Assembly: GCA_937899725.1 (NCBI GenBank)
Contig: CALCCA010000029.1
Span: 1-52,369, forward strand
Direction: 5' to 3'
Length of the DNA stretch: 52,369 bases
Origin: an uncultured Halomicronema sp.
Lineage (GTDB): Bacteria > Cyanobacteriota > Cyanobacteriia > Phormidesmidales > Phormidesmidaceae
Every line of letters begins with the position of its first letter. The first letter of the stretch is position 1. The notes under the pieces are model-generated. The model was not told the DNA's origin. It was given only the letters and a program-made list of their open reading frames with translations, and made no database searches. Position numbers and translations under genes: made by a program. Of this stretch, positions 51,072 to 52,369 are shown in pieces.

Positions 51072-51104
51072 ATGAGGCCATCAGCGTTTTGCTGATGGCC
51101 TCAT
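51072..51104 (-). terminator. Terminator of prs
   Basis: Perfect 14-bp arms ATGAGGCCATCAGC (51072-51085) and its complement (51091-51104) with a 5-nt loop, starting 30 bp after the prs stop. On the minus strand only GCGTTT follows, a weak T-run. Confidence 0.7.
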
Positions 51105-51134
51105 CATGGGGAGCTGCGCAGTTCCCGTTGCCCC

Positions 51135-52127
51135 TTAACGAAACATGCTGCTGACCGAGCTTTCTTCATGGATGCGCCAGATTGCTTCGCCGATCAGGTT
51201 AGCGACAGACAGCGTGGTCAATTGTTCAAACCGTCGCTCCTCGGGAACGGGGATTGTATTGGTCACAATCACCTCTTCAAAGATGCCAGCTGAGAGACGC
51301 TCGGTCGCCGGGGGTGAAAATACAGCGTGGGTGGCACAGGCATAAACTCGCTCAGCGCCCTGCCGCCGCAATAGGCGACCGCCTTCACAAATGGTGCCGG
51401 CGGTGTCGATCATGTCATCGACTAATACTGCCGTTTTGCCCTGCACATCGCCGATCAGATTCATCACCTCCGCCACATTGTGGGCTTGGCGACGTTTATC
51501 AATAATGGCCAGTGGCGCATCGTTGAGCTTTTTAGCAAAGGCTCGCGCCCGCGCCACCCCCCCCACGTCAGGAGAAACGACGACCAGATCTTCGATGTTT
51601 TTGTCAGCAATGTAGTTGACAATGACTGGTGAGGCGTACACATGGTCGCAGGGAATATCAAAATAGCCTTGAATCTGGGCAGAATGTAGATCCATCGCCA
51701 GCACGCGATCGGCCCCTGCTGCCGTGATGATGTTTGCTGCGAGCTTAGCGGTAATCGATTCGCGTCCGGCTGTTTTGCGATCGGCCCGCGCATATCCGTA
51801 ATAGGGAATCACCGCGGCAATCTGACGCGCCGACGCCCGACGACAGGCATCGACCATGATTAACAGTTCCATCAAGTGGTCGTTGACTGGGTAGCAAGTG
51901 GGCTGCATCAGGTAGACGTCAGAACCGCGAATAGACTCTTGAATCTGAATGTAAAGCTCGCCATCCGCAAAGCGTTTGCGAACCATTGGGCCTAAATCGA
52001 TGCCCAAATAGCGGGCCACCTCGCGGGAGAGATTAACGTTAGCCGACCCCGAAAATAGTTTAAGTCGACTGTTGTCGCTCAGGGATGGCAGTGTCGTCTG
52101 AAGCGGCAACGTGGCAGAACGAATCAC
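51135..52127 (-). CDS. prs: Ribose-phosphate pyrophosphokinase
   Basis: 330 residues. Makes PRPP from ribose-5-phosphate and ATP, the donor for purine, pyrimidine, His, Trp and NAD synthesis. The N-terminal half begins LKLFSGSANVNLSREVARYL; the ATP-binding and catalytic region RADRKTAGRESITAKLAAN contains the flexible loop, and the PRPP-binding loop is AVLVDDMIDTAGTICEGG. DLHSAQIQGYFDIP is also typical. Starts with GTG, with a 15-residue N-terminal extension over the E. coli form. Assignment secure. Confidence 0.96.
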   Translation of the reverse strand: MIRSATLPLQTTLPSLSDNSRLKLFSGSANVNLSREVARYLGIDLGPMVRKRFADGELYIQIQESIRGSDVYLMQPTCYPVNDHLMELLIMVDACRRASARQIAAVIPYYGYARADRKTAGRESITAKLAANIITAAGADRVLAMDLHSAQIQGYFDIPCDHVYASPVIVNYIADKNIEDLVVVSPDVGGVARARAFAKKLNDAPLAIIDKRRQAHNVAEVMNLIGDVQGKTAVLVDDMIDTAGTICEGGRLLRRQGAERVYACATHAVFSPPATERLSAGIFEEVIVTNTIPVPEERRFEQLTTLSVANLIGEAIWRIHEESSVSSMFR

Positions 52128-52369
52128 AGCAAGCCCCCAATTCCCAAAACATCATGGTAATGCTAACACCCTCTTTCTCGCTTTCTAGCCCACAATTGTC
52201 TTTATATCTTGGGGCATAGATCGCTCAAAATAGCCTGATTTGAGCGCAGCCTAAATGCAATCTTTCTTGAGGTTTCATTACTAAAATATTTGGTCTTGAG
52301 GGCGGGAGGTTGGAACTAGTACTCCCTGGCGGGAATACCTCGACCATTATTTAAGCCTTCAAAGCCTTC

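Larger units (their letters stand above)
50798..51134. other. Convergent gap with repeat and hairpins
   Basis: 337 bp between DUF3531 and prs. Contains a nested hairpin at about 50836-50877 (CCTTTTGGC with GCCAAAGG, one bulge, and an inner TCCTC/GAGGA stem) that may end the DUF3531 transcript, a repeat-like end motif at 51047-51065, and the prs terminator at 51072-51104. Confidence 0.5.

Overview
The window is chromosomal DNA of a cyanobacterium. It carries psbE-psbF-psbL-psbJ behind rubredoxin and ycf48, PsbQ, PAM68, Ycf51, ndhC-ndhK-ndhJ, the sulfolipid genes sqdB and sqdX, cyanobacterial-type short ribosomal protein S1, and very frequent GCGATCGC (HIP1) octamers throughout. Base composition is moderately GC-rich and even. 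A Leptolyngbya-like lineage would fit, but no rRNA or other marker here fixes the genus. I saw no tRNA, rRNA, CRISPR array, transposase or prophage by eye, and nothing suggests a transferred island.

Layout. 0.05-3.2 kb: PSII S4-domain protein (-), PsbQ lipoprotein (+), a ThiO-like FAD oxidase (+), and a phosphoribosyltransferase (-) whose 3' end overlaps the oxidase. 3.5-5.6 kb: two secreted proteins of unknown function either side of a 750 bp gap. 6.0-10.7 kb: a + strand run of coaD, a coiled-coil protein, ruvA, rpsO, PAM68 and ilvA. 11-15.3 kb: NurA nuclease (+), a DUF4864-like protein (-), then sqdB-sqdX (-) with a large stem-loop between them. 15.5-20 kb: three minus-strand envelope or exported proteins (phytase-type esterase-like protein, membrane-anchored FAD oxidoreductase, polysaccharide deacetylase). 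20.6-25.8 kb: ftsX (+); ycf51, an iron-type alcohol dehydrogenase, a class I aminotransferase and tatA (-); an acidic-tailed lipoprotein (+). 26-28.8 kb: AI-2E-type exporter (-) divergent from a serine hydrolase (+). 28.9-33.2 kb: ndhCKJ (-) back to back with rubA-ycf48-psbEFLJ (+). 33.5-37.7 kb: HerA ATPase (-), a SRPBCC protein, an EEP-family hydrolase and a PD-(D/E)XK nuclease (+). 37.7-42.2 kb: rpsP-khpA-phoH (-) divergent from rpsA, then a HAD phosphatase and DUF1802. 42.2-52.1 kb: a PEP-CTERM M28 peptidase, a PlsC-like acyltransferase, dprA, a coiled-coil protein, rsmA, ispE, DUF3531 and prs.

How they work together. Two themes recur. The first is photosystem II assembly: cytochrome b559 and small subunits, Ycf48 and membrane rubredoxin in one block, with PAM68, PsbQ and the PSII S4 protein elsewhere in the window. 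The second is DNA processing: NurA, HerA, RuvA, DprA and a PD-(D/E)XK nuclease, with NurA and HerA separated by about 21 kb rather than adjacent. Most genes are housekeeping and well known. The least explained signals are non-coding: a 12-bp-stem structured element between sqdB and sqdX, a small family of short terminal-inverted-repeat elements (5.7 kb, 44.0 kb, partial at 51.05 kb), a perfect 38-bp palindrome between convergent genes, a perfect 20-bp palindrome inside a possible 47-codon gene at 42.3 kb, and a dyad upstream of the rubredoxin gene. I found no clearly new multi-gene system. Starts were re-chosen where an internal ATG had better support than a rare upstream start; no database search was possible.
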